Assembly: GCA_002914805.1 (NCBI GenBank)
Contig: JXTB01000044.1
Span: 492,809 to 556,808, forward strand
Length of the DNA: 64,000 bases
Direction of reading: 5' to 3'
DNA from: Parasponia andersonii
Taxonomy: Eukaryota; Streptophyta; Magnoliopsida; Rosales; Cannabaceae
Positions 42,655-55,214 of the stretch are shown in pieces; positions within the stretch are counted from its first letter, which is position 1; every line of letters starts with the position of its first letter. Below the pieces are notes generated by a model that was not told the origin of the DNA, did no database searches, and worked only from the letters and a program-made list of their open reading frames with translations. The position numbers and the translations under genes were made by a program.

Positions 42655-42988
42655 GTTGTAGTAATCTTGTGTCATTGTAGCAACCATGCATTATTATAGC
42701 AATTGTGTTTAGCAGAGTAAATAATGGTCATCAAAGTGTAGATAAAAATAGTTGAGTTTATCTCCCACTTGCCTTCTATTTGTCTCCTAGGTCTCCTTGA
42801 TTTGTTCGACTTTGAGCAGCTTAGTTGCTTCTTGACTTAGTTTGACAAGTTTTGGTCATTTTAATCCAAATATGCGGACATTTAATTTGGGAGCTTGTTT
42901 CGTCCTTGCAGCTCGCATGTAGAGGTACTGTGAGGGCTAATGTCTAACTTAAACTTTGGCATATTCGCTCATTGAGGAATAGACTATC
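42655..42988 (-). repeat. Element 4 3' LTR, left piece (truncated)
   Basis: Aligns by eye with 59690-60050, for example GGTCATCAAAGTGTA, GTCTCCTTGATTTGTT and CTCATTGAGGAATAG. It is interrupted at CTATC by element 3. Confidence 0.75.
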
Positions 42989-43798
42989 TGTTGGAGTGGT
43001 TTTTTACCAACTATCCATGTGTCCCTGAACTGCTGATGTTGTATCCTCCAACTGTCCCCGTGTCCTTGCTATCCCAAAGTGCTTTTGACTTCAGGCAGGA
43101 TCGGAGAGGCGGAGGAGGCCACCTACAAAGACTCTCCGATGCTTAAGTCAGTTGTTTATCTTTGATTTAGGGCAGCAAAGATTTTGTTCTTCTTTGTATG
43201 AGTATATCTTTTAAATATTTCTTTTTGTATGCATACATGCCTTTCTTTTGGGGACGCATGGCTCATATATATAGTCCTGAAATTGTGAACCCCATGGTTC
43301 TCAATCCCAGGACCGAGTACCTTTTTTTATCAGGACTTACTCTAGAGATCACGGGCCGAGATTACCGTGATTCTCCTTGCATCGTCGTAGCCTAGTTTCC
43401 GCCGTCCCCTATGGCTCGAGTCTATCAGGGGCGAGATTTGGACAAACTGCCATTCTGTTAGGACGGTTTGCCCCATGCGCACACCTACTCAAGATAGTAT
43501 TAAATGCTCTGTCTGGGTTTGGAGCTGTGAGTTGCTTCCCATTATACTCTGGTGGAAAACCCTTGGGGCTCCCGACCCCAGCTGTCGAGGTAAGAACCGG
43601 ACTGGGCCGAGTCCATCCAGGGTCTAAGATGGGCTCGGCCCTAGCCTCGGACAACCCATGGGCCTATGTGGTACCATGTGCGACTCGCGTGGCCTTTAAT
43701 TAGTCACTCTCGACACGTGTCAGATGGTGTGCCCTGTTTATGACCTGTTCTGCCACTTAATCGTCCACGTGGTGTATGATTTAGGAACGGGTCCCACA
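42989..43798 (-). repeat. 3' LTR of element 3 (left copy)
   Basis: 810 bases, bounded by TG..CA ends (TGTTGGAGTGG, GGTCCCACA). The short open frames inside (43198-43703) are not genes. Confidence 0.85.
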
Positions 43799-44007
43799 AC
43801 TGTCCTCATTTCCCTAGTTGATGGATTCGTATCCATCAAGTGAGGAAATCGTTTTTTCGTTCCTCCAATTTGAGTGATACACTTGGCTTCCCAATTACCG
43901 ACATAGAGGCACCATCCCATGTCACAATTTTTTCAAATTTCAAAATTCTGACGCTTCGGTCTTCCTTGCTCTGCCCTTCTCCAGGAAAAACTCTTCGGCT
44001 CCCCCTC
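43799..44007. other. Element 3 spacer next to the left LTR
   Basis: On the minus strand the purine-rich tract AGGGAAATGAGGACAGT lies against the LTR as PPT. The rest is the upstream region of the antisense gene. Confidence 0.5.
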
Positions 44008-44015
44008 TATAAAAG
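44008..44015 (+). promoter_or_regulatory. TATA box of the element 3 antisense gene
   Basis: CCCCCTCTATAAAAGCC, with TATAAAAG 124 bases before the ATG at 44139, on the strand opposite to gag-pol. Confidence 0.55.
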
Positions 44016-44138
44016 CCGCATTTACGCTTATTTCCTACTTTTCAAAAATCTCAAAGTATATCAGCTTTCTCAAATCTTAGGGTTTCTGCATCTTCTTTTT
44101 CCTAGAACCTTTCGTCTGCTTTGATCACATCTAACAAG

Positions 44139-46649
44139 ATGGCCCTGGAACTAAGTCAGAAACTCCGTCCCGTCACAGATTCCGAATTAGGGTCGTTGAG
44201 GAGGCAGCTCTGCTTCCTCGGCAGAGTCACTTTAGAGAGGGTCGACAGCCTAACGACTGGTACCTTTACCCCTCTGCTCTAGAAGGCTCCATCATTCTAG
44301 GGAGGCAACATCTGGAGTGTTGCGGTTTCCTCTCCCTCCTTTGATCCATCAGTTCTTTAGCCTCATGGGGATTCATCCGATGCAGCTCAATACTAACAGA
44401 ATCATAATCTTGATGGGGCTTTCCACCCTGTCAGTCCTCTATAACATACATATAAACCTGGAGGTGGTCTTTTACGCCTATAAACTCTCATCCCCAAAAA
44501 GAGCTCATACCCCACTTTCTACCTTCAACTGCTCCTAGGATGCCATATTTTCTGGGGCTTGCCGAGGTCAAACAAGCAATGGGACTCCCACTCTAGGTTG
44601 TATGCCGTCGGAGGGGCGTGGTGCTCTCCTTGGGTGAATGGGGAGTACTTCCAAGTTCCTTTATTTTTTCTACAGAGTAAGTACTAGGTTGTGATTTTTG
44701 GGTATATGTTTACCTCGTCCGTTATTGCTCACGATATTTTTCCTTGTGCAGCCTCTACGGAAGAAAGCAGATTTGAGCCATAATTGTCGATGGGGCAGCT
44801 CAACGAGCTGGAAGGGATCGTCATCGTTGGGTCCCCTGGGGATTGCCGACACATCCAGGCCACCCTGAACCTCCAGGTTATGAATATGATGCCTAGGATG
44901 ATCTCATACCTTCCCTTCTCACTGGATACCTAGGTAATCACAAAGCACCTGCAGAGCCAGCTTGACGCCCCAGCACTGAACCGGTTCCGTCATGATGAGT
45001 AGAGTCGCATCGCCATGGTGGGTCGTCAGGTTACGGTGTCGAGCCAGCTGGCGGGTCCCTGGGACCTAGTGGCACCGACTAGCCACGAGCTCGAAGAGGC
45101 CGTGAGGCTCGTGGCCAAGGAGTGCGTCAGGCTCCGTAGAGAGGAAACCGCTGCTACCAAGAGAGTTAAGGGTGAGTTCATTTTAGCATTCTGGAGCTCC
45201 GTCAATCGGGTTATATTTGTGTTCTAACTACATTGCTTGCTCTTTATAGGTTCTGATGCAGGCCCTTCAGCAGGCCCCTCTCCAGTCAAGGGAAGTGCCG
45301 CTGTGCACAAGGCTCGATCCAAGGTGTCCGTTAGTCAGTGCCTTGTGGTGTCTTCAGAGGACGAGGCACCTGCGGTCCCCTCCTCCAGTGCTAGCGGACC
45401 TCCGACTTGGGAGACGACGGCCATAAAAGTCGTTTATGGCAAGGGGGCACCCTCGAGCCTACCCGGGGAATCTGCCGCTCTGACCTCTTCCTCCCCCAAC
45501 TCCGGCTCTAAAACGAGCGTGGGGTTCGGTGCTGCTTGCCCCCGTGGGGAGATCGCTGATCTCAGCGGGGGGGCTCTGAGGTTGAAATCTCGGCTGTCTT
45601 CCTCTCCCCTGGTCCCAATAAAATGGCATCACGAGGCTGACTCATCCAAAGAGAAGGAGGGCCCGAGCCAAGTTGAGGGCTGACTTCAACTTGTATCGGA
45701 GCCTGGATGAGGCTAGGGTTGGCAGCGCGGTGGCTCATGCTCTGAGTGTCGAGAGGGTCAGGTGCGAGGAGCTGGCTGCAAAGTTGGCTGAGGCGGAGGC
45801 CGGCAGGCTCGCTCAATCTGAGGCCGCCAGGTTGGCCCAAGACGAGCTCAGGGTCAAGGAGCAGGACCTGCAGAACGCAGGGGCGGAGATGGGGCTGGCC
45901 TTCATCGCTCAAGATAGGGCCGTCGATGATGCCAAAGAGGCAAAGAAGGCCGAGGCGAAAGCCAAACTGGAGGCACATTCCCTTCAGTGCAGACTCGACC
46001 GGTCCAATGAGGCAAACCGACATCTTTTCTTGGATCACGAAGATTTGATGGGGGCTCATGCAGAGCTGTCTTGCAAGCACGGCGAAGATCTCGCCGACAT
46101 TAATACTCTTTTGGTCGACTTGTCGCAGCGGTAAGCGGAGCTGAGCTGGCAGTGCTGAGGGACAGACTGGCAGACGTGGAGAAGGTGAAGACGAGGTATC
46201 AGAGGCAAGTGGATGTTCTTTCTGCAGAGAGCTACAGGTCTGGCTGGGAAAACAGGGAGTTCGAAGGCCACGCGGAGGTGGTAACGCCAGACTAGTTCGA
46301 TGAGCAGAAAGGCGTCGAGAGAGACCATTATTCCATCAAGCACTATATGCAGCAGCTAAGGGATGAGATCAACATCGTGTACCCTGCTGATGTGCTGAAG
46401 ATGCTCAACGAAGAAAAAGACGGGCCCTCTGAATCTGCCTCTGTTGCCAAGGAGATCGTCCTCACTTCCAGTCTACTAGAGCAAGCCTCGAAGGTTCCTT
46501 GCGGTTTGCCTGATCTTGGGGCCTCAACTGGTGATGGCTCTGGTGTGGTCGTTTTGTCCAGTGATGAGTCCGACCTTGGCATGCCGCCCTTTGCCGGAGC
46601 TGGACCAAGTGCTGAAACCGACCGCACTCCCTTAGCCGGAGGTAATTAG
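44139..46649 (+). pseudogene. Antisense spliced gene of element 3 (Transposase_28-like + coiled coil)
   Basis: Three exons on the plus strand, opposite to gag-pol: 44139-44676 (donor GTAAGT), 44752-45171 (acceptor TTGTGCAG, donor GTGAGT) and 45250-46649 (acceptor TTTATAG). Exon 1 contains LIHQFFSLMGIHPMQLNTNR, which aligns with YIKSIIDYYGVVPFQLTPNT of element 1. Exon 3 begins Ser/Pro-rich, then has a long Ala/Glu coiled coil (ELAAKLAEAEAGRLAQSEAA) and a Ser-rich end. A TAG near 44281, stops in exon 2 and shifts near 45680 and 46130 break it. An AATAAT at 46704-46709 could be a polyadenylation signal. Same place, strand and layout as in elements 1 and 2. Function unknown. Confidence 0.65.
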
Positions 46650-47338
46650 GGCCTCTTGCTCTATGTATTTGTAAAGTAGACGCTCGTTGTAACCATTTGT
46701 TTAAATAATAGAAAACATGTTGTTTTTCCAAGTTTATTCCATTCTCTTACTCCTTTCGTTGACCGCGTTTAGTGTTAGGGTCAGATATCGTATATGATGT
46801 CATTCCCTTATCAGCAGCACGGCCGGCATTTGGGTTTGGCTTGGTTGTATATAGTTTTAAGTTCTTAGTGAATTCTCCTCGTACTTTGATCGAGGAGATT
46901 AACTTTGGAGACTGGGATATGAGTTTCGGCCCATCCGGTTTTGAGGATGTATTACTTCTGTTATGACTTGTCTTGGCAGAATTCGACCCACGTGTGTGGC
47001 TGGACTTCTTTGACCCCAAATGGGAACGCGCCAGGAACCAGCTCCAGGGTTTGGTCGACCACTATTTGGACCCATCGCTGCAGAGGAGAAGGCCTGGACT
47101 CGGCTCTCATCGGGAGTGAACAAGGTGCTACCACTCTGATGTGTCCCTGCGAGTCCGTCCAAGACCTGCCTCTTATAAGTAGAGCTTCCAGATGTTCGTC
47201 CCTGTTGACCATACGCTTTGTACTTTTAGGAAATAATAAACAAAATTTGATTTTAACTTCTATCATCATGCCTAGTCTTGTACTGGACTACTTCCAATGG
47301 GTAGGCTGTAACTCCGTTCATTCTCAGTTCACGCGTAA
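46650..47338. other. Element 3 spacer between the antisense gene and the repeats
   Basis: No supported gene. Open frames occur on both strands but show no family resemblance. Confidence 0.5.
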
Positions 47339-47990
47339 TTAAACCGCTCTCTCAGTAGGGTCTGCTTACAATGGGTAGACCCTGACCCTGCTTTCCTTTG
47401 TCTCGCACGTGGCTAAAACGCTCTCTGGGGAGGGTCTGCTTTCAACGGGTAGATCCTGTCCCCGCTTTCCTTCGTCTCGCACACGATTAAAACATTCTCT
47501 GGGGAGGGTCTGCTTCCAACGGGTAGACCCTGTCCCTGCTTTCATTTAGCCTGTATAGCTAAGGCGCTCCTTAGGGAGGGTTTACTTCTAACAGGTGGAC
47601 CCTGACTCTGCTTTCCTTTAGTTTTTCGTATAGCTAAGATGCTTCTTAGGGACGATCTACTTCCAACGGGTAGACCCTGTCCCTGCTTTCATTTAGCCTG
47701 TATAGCTAAGGCGCTCCTTAGGGAGGGTCTACTTCCAACAGGTGGACCCTGACTCTGCTTTCCTTTAGTTTTTCGTATAGCTAAGATGCTTCTTAGGGAC
47801 GATCTACTTCCAACGGGTAGATCCTGTCCCTACTTTCCCTTAGCTTTTCGTATAGCTAAGATGCTCCTTAGGGAGGGTCTACTTCTAACGGGTAGAACCT
47901 GTCCCTTCTTTCCTTTAGCTTTTTGTATAGTTAAGATGCTCCTTAGGGAGGGTCTACTTCCAATGGATAGACCTTGTCCCTACTTTCCTT
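47339..47990. repeat. Tandem array A, about nine 74-base units (element 3)
   Basis: Each unit follows the pattern GGGAGGGTCTACTTCCAACG, GGTAGACCCTGTCC, TGCTTTCC, then TATAGCTAAG. Units 4-5 and 6-7 form a nearly exact higher-order pair of about 147 bases. The array lies in the spacer between pol and the antisense gene. Confidence 0.85.
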
Positions 47991-48009
47991 TGAGGGCAGG
48001 TCACAAGCT

Positions 48010-48700
48010 TTCACTGCTAGACTCTTTCTTCTTCGTACATTTTCTCGGGCCATCGGCAATCCTTTTATTGCATGATGTGATTCCCATAGTACGATCATTT
48101 TCGAGGTCTGCTGATAAGTTTTTGGTTGCGCAGCTTTTCCCTCTTCATACGTTTTCTCGGGCCATTGGCTAGCATTTTAGTGCATGATGTGAATTCGATA
48201 GTACGATTGTTTTCGAGGTCTACTGGCAAGTTTTTGGTTACGCAGCTCTTTCCTCTTCGTACGTTTTCTTGGGTCGTCGGCAAGTGATGTGATCCCCACA
48301 TTATGATCGTTTTTGAGGTCTGCTGGCAAGTTTTTGGTTGCTTAGCTCTTTCTTCTTCGTACATTTTCTTGGGTCGTCGGTAAGCGACATGATCCCCGTA
48401 GTACGATCGTTTTTGAGGTTTGCTGGCAAGTTTTTGGTTGCGTAGCTCTTTCCTCTTCATACGTTTTCTTGAGTCGTCGGCAAGCGACATGATCCCTACA
48501 GTACGACTTTTGTGAAGTCTGCTGGCAAGTTTTTGGTTGTGCAGCTCTTTCCTCTTCGTACATTTTCTCGGATCGTCGGCAAGTGACGTGATCCCCGCAG
48601 TACGATCATTTTTGAGGTCTGCTGGCGCAACTCTTTCCTCTTCGTACGTTTTCTTGGGTCATCAGCAAGCGACGTGATCCCCGCAGTACAATTCTTGATT
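48010..48700. repeat. Tandem array B, about seven 84-118-base units (element 3)
   Basis: Units carry CTCTTTCCTCTTCGTACG, TTTTCTTGGGTCGTCGGCAA, GTGATCCCCGCAGTACGATC and GAGGTCTGCTGGCAAG. The first two units are longer. No sequence is shared with array A. The open frames on the minus strand here are the repeats themselves. Confidence 0.85.
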
Positions 48701-48856
48701 GCATGAATAGTGCGTGGGGTCTACCACTGTGGGCAGACCCATTTTCCATAGTAATCCAAAGGATAAATCCGTGTTGCAGAAAAATTAACTTGTTTTGGAA
48801 TTAAGCTTTTTAATAAAATAAACATTTACACGGGTCTTACAACATTTACAAGCGTC

Positions 48857-51800
48857 TCACACGTGATACTTTTTCAAGTGCTGAGCATTCCACATGTTTG
48901 GTAGGCTCTTCCCGGTCTTGACTTCTATCAGGACATACGTGCCATTGTCAAGTGCTTTGATCACCTCATAGGGTCCAACCCAATTGGAGTCTAGCTTCAA
49001 AGAATTCCCTGTTCTGACCTTCAAGACCCAATCCCCGGCATTAAATCGATGAGCGCTAACTTTCTTTGCGTAGTAGGACCTGGCCTGCTGGTGGTAAGAG
49101 GCCAAGTAGACCAGGGCCATGTTTCTTATTTCTTCCAGGAGGTCTGTGTTGTGGCTTAGCTGCTACTCGTTTAGTAGGGCATCCTTTACCACTTCGGAGC
49201 GAAGGGTTGGGAGGCCAATCTTGGTCAGGATCACAGCCTCTGACCCGTAGACCTTGGCGAATGGTGTTCTTCCTATCGAACCCCGCTCTGTGGTTCGATG
49301 GGCCCATACAATGGCCGGTAGCTCTTCTAACCACCTGCCTTTAGCCTCCTGCAAGTTCTTTTTGATATTGCTAAAAATGGCCTTGTTCGTAGCCTCTGCT
49401 TGGCCGTTTCCCTGAGGATAGTTCACGGGCGAGAAACTGAGCCTTATATCATACAGCTCACACAGTTCCTTGAGCTTAGCATTCTAGAACTGTGTGCCAT
49501 GATCAGCGTGTATCTCTTTTGGAATCCCGTATCGACAGATTATATTTTTCCAAATGAAGTTAATCGTGTCTGTCTTACTAACGGTCGCATAGGCTTCAGC
49601 TTCTACCCATTTGGTGAAATAATTTGTGGCCAGTAAGACGTACCTTCTTCCCCTTGGACTTTTGGGGAGCTTTCCGACAATGTCCAGGCCCTATTTGACA
49701 AACGGCTAAGGAGTTATGTTCGAATGGAGTTCCTCCGCAGGTTGGCATTTCATAGGGGCGAACCTCTGGCACTTATCGCATTTCTGGACAAATCAGGTCG
49801 CCTCGTCATCATGTATGACCAGAAGTATCCAGCCATCAGAGCCTTGTGGGTGAGGCTTCGTCTGCCAGAGTGGTTGCCGTATACTCCCTCGTGGATTTTC
49901 TCCATTAGTTTCTGCGCTTCGATGGGACCTACACACCGCAGCATCGGTCCCATTGTCGATCTCCTATATAGTCAATCCCCCACCATCGAGTATCTGGCAG
50001 CCTTCAATCTGATCGACCTCGGTTCCTAGGGGTCTGCGGGCAGATTTCCCAACGCCAAATACTGGGTGATGAGTTTCATCCACCCCTCGTCTGCGGAGCC
50101 GATTGCAAATACATGGTGTGCGGGGGTCTCCGAAGGGTCCCTCATGCTCTCACCTTCTAGGAGAATCTCTACGTGTCCGGTTGTTCCTCTGATCGACGCA
50201 CTCTTAGCTAGCTCATCGGCCTTCTAGTTCATCTCCCTGGGAAGTACCTGTGTAGTCTTGGCTCTTTTACTTCGAAGTCTCCCATGACCTGACCTGCGAT
50301 CAACTGTGAGTCAATGTTTACTGCGATGCTCTCCACTCTGAAGTGCAGAGCCAGTTCAAGGCCTTGTAGCAGTGCCTCGTACTCCGCCTCGTTGTTCGTT
50401 GCCTGAAAACTGAGCCTCAAAGCTTTCTCTACTCTGAGTCCTGTTGGGGTCTGCAGGACTATCCCGATACCTGACCTCGAGGCATTCGTGGATCCGTCAG
50501 TATAGAGGGTCTAGGCTGAAGAGGGGCGAGGGTGAGACGTCTGGAGCGGGTCGTGCAGCTCGCCGAAGGATTTGATTTCTACTAGGAAATCCGCCATGAC
50601 TTGCCCTTTCTTCGCCACTCGAGGCCAATACTCGATGTCGTATATTCCCAATTCAATGGCCCACTTGGTTAGTCGTCCCGATAGGTCTGGCTTAGCCAAG
50701 ATTTGTCAGATGAGGAAATCCATATACACGGTGACCGAGTGTGCCTCAAAATATTGCCTGAGTCTCTTCTTAGCGTTGACCAGAGCGAGGACTAGTTTCT
50801 GTACCATACTATATCGCGTCTCGGCATCCAGGAGCATGCGGCTTGTATAAAACATCGGCTTCTGTTTGCTATCTTCCTCGACGAATAGTACGGCTCTAAT
50901 CGCTACTTCAGATACTACTTAATAAGTGAATAGGCGTTCCCCCTCTGCTGGGGAAGCCAGGATAGGCGGATGACTTAAGTACAGCTTAAGATCCATCAGT
51001 GCCTTATCTTGCTCATCCCCCTAGGCGACAGTGGAGCTTCTCTTTAGGCACTGGAAGAAGGGCTTGCACCAGTCAGATATCTTGGAGACGAAACGGCTGA
51101 GAGTGGCTATCTTCCCGGCTAGGCGCTGGACCTCCCGAAGAGTCGAGGGTCTCTGCACATCCGCGATTGAGGATAACTAGGTCGGGTTGGCCTCAATACC
51201 CCTTTTGCTCATGATGTGCCCCAGGAACTTGCCAGAGGACACCCCGAATGCACATTTCTTTGGGTTCAGACACATCCGATATTGCCTCAGAATCTGGAAG
51301 CATTTGTCTAGATGTCTCAGATGGTCTGACGCTTCTCTGCTCTTTACGACCATGTCGTCGATGTAGACTTCCATAGTCTTTTCTAGCAGCCCGATGAACA
51401 TTTTATTCATGAGCCTCTGGTAGGTTCCCACCACATTCTTCAGACCAAATGGCATGCGTCTGTAATAATACAGACCTCGCTCTGTAATAAATGCCGCATG
51501 GATCTTGTCTTCCTCGTACAGGGAAATTTGGTTGTATCCAGAGTAGGCATCCAGGAAGCTCATCCTATCGAATCCCGCCATTGCATCTATCATTTGGTCG
51601 ATCCTTGGCAGGGGGAAGCTATCCTTTAGGTAGGCCTTGTTCAGGTTGGTGAAGTCTATACAAGTGCGGTCGTTGCCATTTTTCTTCTTCACCACCACCG
51701 GGTTGGAGACCCAGCATGGGTATATGCATTCCATGATCAGGCCGTTCTCCAGTAGCGTCTCTACCTCCTTGTTGATCGTCCTATTTTTCTCTGGCACTAA

Positions 51801-52600
51801 CCTTCAGGGTTTCTACCTGACCGAAGGGAAATTGGGGTCTATGTTCAGCCGGTGGCAGGCGTATGCGGGGTCTATCCCGGGCATGTCGTCGTGGGACTAT
51901 GCAAAGACGTCTTTGTTCTGCCTCAGGAACCCCATCATCTCATTCTTTTCCTCCTCGGGCAGCAAGGCCCCGATTAAGATTACCTTCGTCGGTTCTGCTT
52001 CTTTCAAAGGGACTGCCACTAGCTCCTCAATCGTGGATTCTGGTCCAACGGACTCCTCTTCGATCCACTTCATATATGCTGGCAGGCGGTCCTTTAATTG
52101 CTACCTATCTCCGGCCGAGGCACTCATGCTCGCATCAGCTCCCCTCAGGGCGGTTGAAAAACATTTCTTTGCGGAGGCCTGGTCTCCCTTGATGTCTATC
52201 GTATAGGTACCATCCCTTGATAGACATCTTAAGACCTAGTGGAGAGTGGAGGCGACCCCATGCATGGCGTGGATCCATCCTCTCCCCATGATGACGTTGA
52301 AGGAGGACTGGATGTTGATGATGACGAAGTCCACGTCCAAGCATCTCTCTGCAGTGCAGACCTTCAGGGTCACGACGCCGAAGAGGCTGACCTTGGTACT
52401 GTCGAAAGCGAACAGCGGCTGACAAGTCGGCCTGAGCGCATTTCGATTCAAGCCCATGTTCTCAAACGTGCTGAGGAATAGGATATAAACGCTGCTCCCA
52501 CCGTCGATCAAGAACCTTCCGACCAACGCAGAATCAATCTGCATCTTAATCACCAAGGGGTCATCGTGAGGCAGGCACACCGTGGTCAGATCTTACTGGG
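48857..52600 (-). pseudogene. pol: pol of element 3 (PR-RT-RH-aRH-INT), broken
   Basis: Minus strand, 5' to 3'. Protease: 52580-52236, with RFLIDGGSSVYILF. RT: 51797-51177, open over 206 codons, with FLDAYSGYNQ and an intact YIDD box. RNase H: about 51100-50560, ending GQVMADFLVE. Second RNase H: about 50510-50229, with LYTDGSTNASRSGIGIV and NNEAEYEALLQGLEL. Integrase: 49953-48857, with a GNHSGRRSL finger, NYPQGNGQAEATNKA, and a C-terminal region with FNAGDWVLK and NAQHLKKYHV. Many stops and several frameshifts divide these blocks, mainly between 50229 and 48857. This copy makes no full polyprotein. Confidence 0.8.
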
Positions 52601-52859
52601 TGAAGGCGATGGGGGCGGCAGAGGTGCAGCTTTCTCCCACCATCAAATGGTTGATGGAATGGCCTATCCCCCTCAGGCACTTCACCCTTTTTTGGGTCTT
52701 TTTAAGTCATTTTTCCTTCTCTTCCCGACCCTAGGTCGGCTCTGGTTTGCCCACGATGGTCGGCACTATCCTCAGGGCTTGCTCTCCTGATCCGGAGGCC
52801 TAGGTCTGCTTGCCTTTTTTGGGCCTGGTGGCATCTTCCTGTGGCAGGGTTCTGCCGGC

Positions 52860-54308
52860 CTTCATGTACTATTTCATCTTGCCGGCATGGATCGCCATCA
52901 TAACCTGCGCATAAAGGTTATGGCAGTTGATGGTGTCATGCCTGTAATCCCTATGAAATTGGCAGTACCTATTCCTGTTTTTCATGTGCTTAGGAACGCC
53001 GGACTTGGGCGGGTCTTTAAAAATGCCCCTGTCCCTGTTTTGGAGGTAGATCACGTCGATCGGCGTGTTGAGCTCGTATTTCGGTAGTGGGTCATGAGAC
53101 GCCTTCCTCCTTTTACCGCCTTCTTGACCGCCTTGGGTGGGGGCTTCCCGTTTCGGAGTCAGCCCTTGGTCCAGCGCGGGCCTCTTTACCCCTTGCGGGG
53201 CCGGGGTTTGCCCCGGCACTATTGTTATCGCGGCGGAGGCCTTGGGGGCTTTTTGATGACTTTCTAGCACCCTGAATACTCCTTCTGACTTTGCTTGGAC
53301 GTCCGCCATATCGTAAGGAAGGTCCAGAAGCAGATGGTCTGACAGCATCGATCCTGGTTACAGGCCCCTGATGAACGATCCTACGGCTTGGACTGAGTCG
53401 GCGTTGTGCACTAGGGACATCAGCTCTAGGAAGCGCGATAGGTATTCTCTCGGAGACTCATTCGTGGTTTGTTCTAACTGGTCAACATCTCGCATGGATT
53501 TCTATTGCCTTTGGGCACCTGCGTACTACTTTAAGAAAAGTTTACAGAAATCTTTGAACCCATTTATGGATTTCTCTAGGAGTTGTCTGAACCATAATAG
53601 AGCCGGTCCTGCCAGGGTTGTGGAGAAGACTTTGCAGGTCACAACCTCGTCCCTGGTTTCCAAGGCCATCTTCTGCTAAAAATAGTATATGTGATCGAGA
53701 GGGTCGGACTTCCCATCGAACGGCCTGAAGGTCGGGGTTGTGAAGTCTCTCGACTTGGGCTCCATCTGGATCCAGTCGGCGAAGGCTGTCCGATTGATCC
53801 CTCGCATAGTTTGCTCTGCCAGATCATCGGGGGTCTGGCTGTGGTGGGCCCCGAGCCTTTTACTCAGCTCCGCCATCATTTCTTGCTTCCAGTTGGGAAG
53901 CATACTTTCCGGGCGTTCTTGGTGTCTTCTGTCCACTGCCGCTCCGGCTCGGGATGGCCTCGTCTAGCTTTGTCACTCCCCCTGCATCCGCGATCTAGAT
54001 GGGGCAGGAACTTCTCTCGGCGGTTGGCCCCCAGACTCTTGTTGGACCTCTTCGTCAAAATCTTCCATTCGCTTGCTTGTGGCTTCGCTTGCTAACAGCC
54101 CTTTGAGGCAGGTATTATCTCTATGCACTTTTGTGACTTCTTCTTTTAAAACCAAGACGGCCTCGTAGGCAATCTTTGCCTTTCGGTTTGCTTCTGCAAA
54201 GGCGGCGAGCATCTGGTCCAGCTTTTGCTCCAGACCCGGTTGTGCTCCCCGGGAGCTCCCTTCGGTGTCGGGACGTGTGCTCCTGGTTGTCATTCTTGAA
54301 GTTGCCAT
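52860..54308 (-). pseudogene. gag: gag of element 3, broken
   Basis: The ATG at 54308 starts MATSRMTTRSTRPDTEG, followed by a coiled-coil-like part with KLDQMLAAFAEANRK. The capsid region (about 53760-53350) has FDGKSDPLDHIYYF, LLWFRQL and SPREYLSRFLELMS. The knuckle-like CQFHRDYRHDTINC lies at about 52935-52900. Stops occur at 53973, 53676, about 53527 and about 53360. Confidence 0.8.
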
Positions 54309-54380
54309 CCTACGTTGTATGGCCTTTTGTTCGGGGAGAGCGCGATTGTGAAACTCTCATTCTTTTTCTCACGCTCAATG

Positions 54381-54403
54381 GTTTCCCACAGACGGCGCCA
54401 AAC
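54381..54403 (-). other. Primer-binding site of element 3
   Basis: On the minus strand, directly after the LTR: GTTTGGCGCCGTCTGTGGG. This is a form common in plant gypsy elements. The tRNA was not identified. Confidence 0.65.
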
Positions 54404-55214
54404 TGTTGGATCGGTTTTTTACCAGCTGTCCACGTGTCCCTGAACTGCTGATGTTGTACCCTCCAACTGTCCACGTGTCCTTGCTATCCTAAAGAGCTTT
54501 TGACTTCAGGCAGGATCGGAGAGGCGAGGGAGGCCACCTGCAAAGACTCTCCGATGCTTAAGCTAGTTGTTTATCTTTGATTTAGGGCAGCAAAGATTTT
54601 GTTTTTCTTTGTATGGGTATATCTTTTAAATATTTCTTTTTGTATGTGTACATGCCTTTCTTTTGCGGACGCATAGCTCATATATATAGTCCTGAAATTG
54701 TGAACCTCATGGTTCTCAATCCCAGGACTGAATACCTTTTTTCATCAGGACTTACTCCAGAGATCACGAGCCGAGATTACCGTGATTCTCCTTGTATCGT
54801 CGTAGCCTAGTTTCTACCGTCCCCTATGGCTCGAGTTTGTCAGGGGCGAGATTTGGACAAACCGTCGTTCGGTCAGGACAGTTTGCCCCATGCGCACACC
54901 TACTTAAGATCGCATTAAATGCTTTGTCTAGGTCTGGAGCTGTGAGTTGCTTCCCATTGTACTCTGGTGGAAGACCCTTGAGGCTCCCGACCCCCAGCTA
55001 TCGAGGTAAGAATTGGACTAGGCCGAGTCCATCCAGGGTCTGAGATGGGCTCGGCCCTAGCTTCGGACAGCCCATGGGCCTATATGGTACCACGTGCGAG
55101 TAGCGTGGCCTTTAATTAGTCACTTTAGACACGTGTCGGATGGTGTGCCCCGTTTATGACCTTTTCTGCCACTTAATCGTCCACGTGGTGTATGATTTAG
55201 GAATGGGTCCCACA
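54404..55214 (-). repeat. 5' LTR of element 3 (right copy)
   Basis: 811 bases, starts TGTTGGATCGG and ends GGGTCCCACA. It differs from the left copy by scattered substitutions. Confidence 0.85.

Larger units (their letters stand above)
42989..55214 (-). mobile_element. Ty3/gypsy retrotransposon, Tat-like lineage, minus direction (element 3)
   Basis: LTRs 42989-43798 and 54404-55214 begin TGTTGGA and end GGGTCCCACA. The flanks are CTATC (42984-42988) and GTATC (55215-55219). The uninterrupted LTR of element 4 reads GTGTATC at this place, so the original duplication was GTATC. On the minus strand the order is gag, protease, RT, RNase H, second RNase H and integrase, then two tandem-repeat arrays and a plus-strand antisense gene. 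It is a different family from elements 1 and 2, with different LTRs, binding site and gag. Many stops and frameshifts. Total 12,226 bases. Confidence 0.9.

Noticed and set aside
43198-43703. Open frames inside the LTR of element 3
   Set aside because: They lie within a non-coding LTR and recur only because the LTR has two copies (54613-55043).
48095-48563. Minus-strand Lys/Arg-rich repeat protein
   Set aside because: It is array B read through in frame by chance; unit lengths are not constant multiples of three.
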